This document shows positions 21,148 through 21,213 of a DNA stretch of 21,213 nucleotides, in pieces. The position numbers and the translations under genes were made by a program. Origin of the DNA: Arthrobacter sp. (GTDB lineage: Bacteria > Actinomycetota > Actinomycetes > Actinomycetales > Micrococcaceae). The notes under the pieces were generated by a model. The model saw only the letters and a program-made list of their open reading frames with translations, was not told the origin of the DNA and made no database searches. Positions within the stretch are counted from its first letter, which is position 1, and the number at the start of each line of letters is the position of its first letter. The stretch is taken from the NCBI GenBank assembly GCA_030147325.1, contig JASLAA010000024.1:1-21213 (forward strand), in the 5' to 3' direction.

Positions 21148-21213
21148 CACCCGCCCTCTAGTGTGTGCGCCCCGGGGGGTTCCCCGCCCTGTCGCGGGCC
21201 GCGGGCGCGGGGC

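Noticed and set aside
21160..21213. Fold-back artefact at the right end, like that at the left end
   Set aside because: The final bases contain only imperfect GC-rich inverted repeats, and no gene is present to reveal a wrong orientation.

Overview
High-GC DNA, with leaderless start codons and actinobacterial-style riboswitches, points to an actinobacterium, most likely an Arthrobacter-like member of the Micrococcaceae. This rests on protein and leader style, not on a marker gene. No rRNA, tRNA, CRISPR array, transposase or phage gene was seen. The first 28 bases look like a fold-back artefact, so base 1 may be a contig end.

Layout. (1) 1-2300, minus strand: metY (incomplete) and sfnG, a coupled sulfur-assimilation pair behind a SAM riboswitch. 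(2) 2390-3960, plus strand: a small leaderless membrane protein, then a c-di-AMP (ydaO-type) riboswitch, a secreted LysM + NlpC/P60 cell-wall protein and a strong terminator. (3) 3974-8926, minus strand: an ABC importer of the sulfonate type (ATPase, lipoprotein, permease) followed by an overlapping acetyl-CoA synthetase gene, all behind a second, enlarged SAM riboswitch. (4) 8950-12580: a small CoA-binding protein, a DUF1206 membrane protein, a DUF1990/UPF0548 protein and a Tat-exported acetamidase/formamidase. (5) 12672-16015, minus strand: purS-purQ-purL, tightly packed. (6) 16144-21086: an SSI-like (subtilisin-inhibitor type) lipoprotein, a conserved protein of uncertain function, and a 1053-residue secreted subtilase with a PA domain, preceded by a structured leader.

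How the parts work together. The two SAM-controlled units would be switched on together when SAM, and so reduced sulfur, is low. One imports sulfonate-like compounds; the other cleaves dimethyl sulfone (SfnG) and captures sulfide into homocysteine (MetY). No SsuD-type desulfonase lies in the window, and the acetyl-CoA synthetase in the import operon is unexplained. The cell-surface set (LysM/NlpC protein, SSI-like lipoprotein, subtilase) forms a second theme: envelope remodelling and extracellular proteolysis. The purine genes are ordinary housekeeping.
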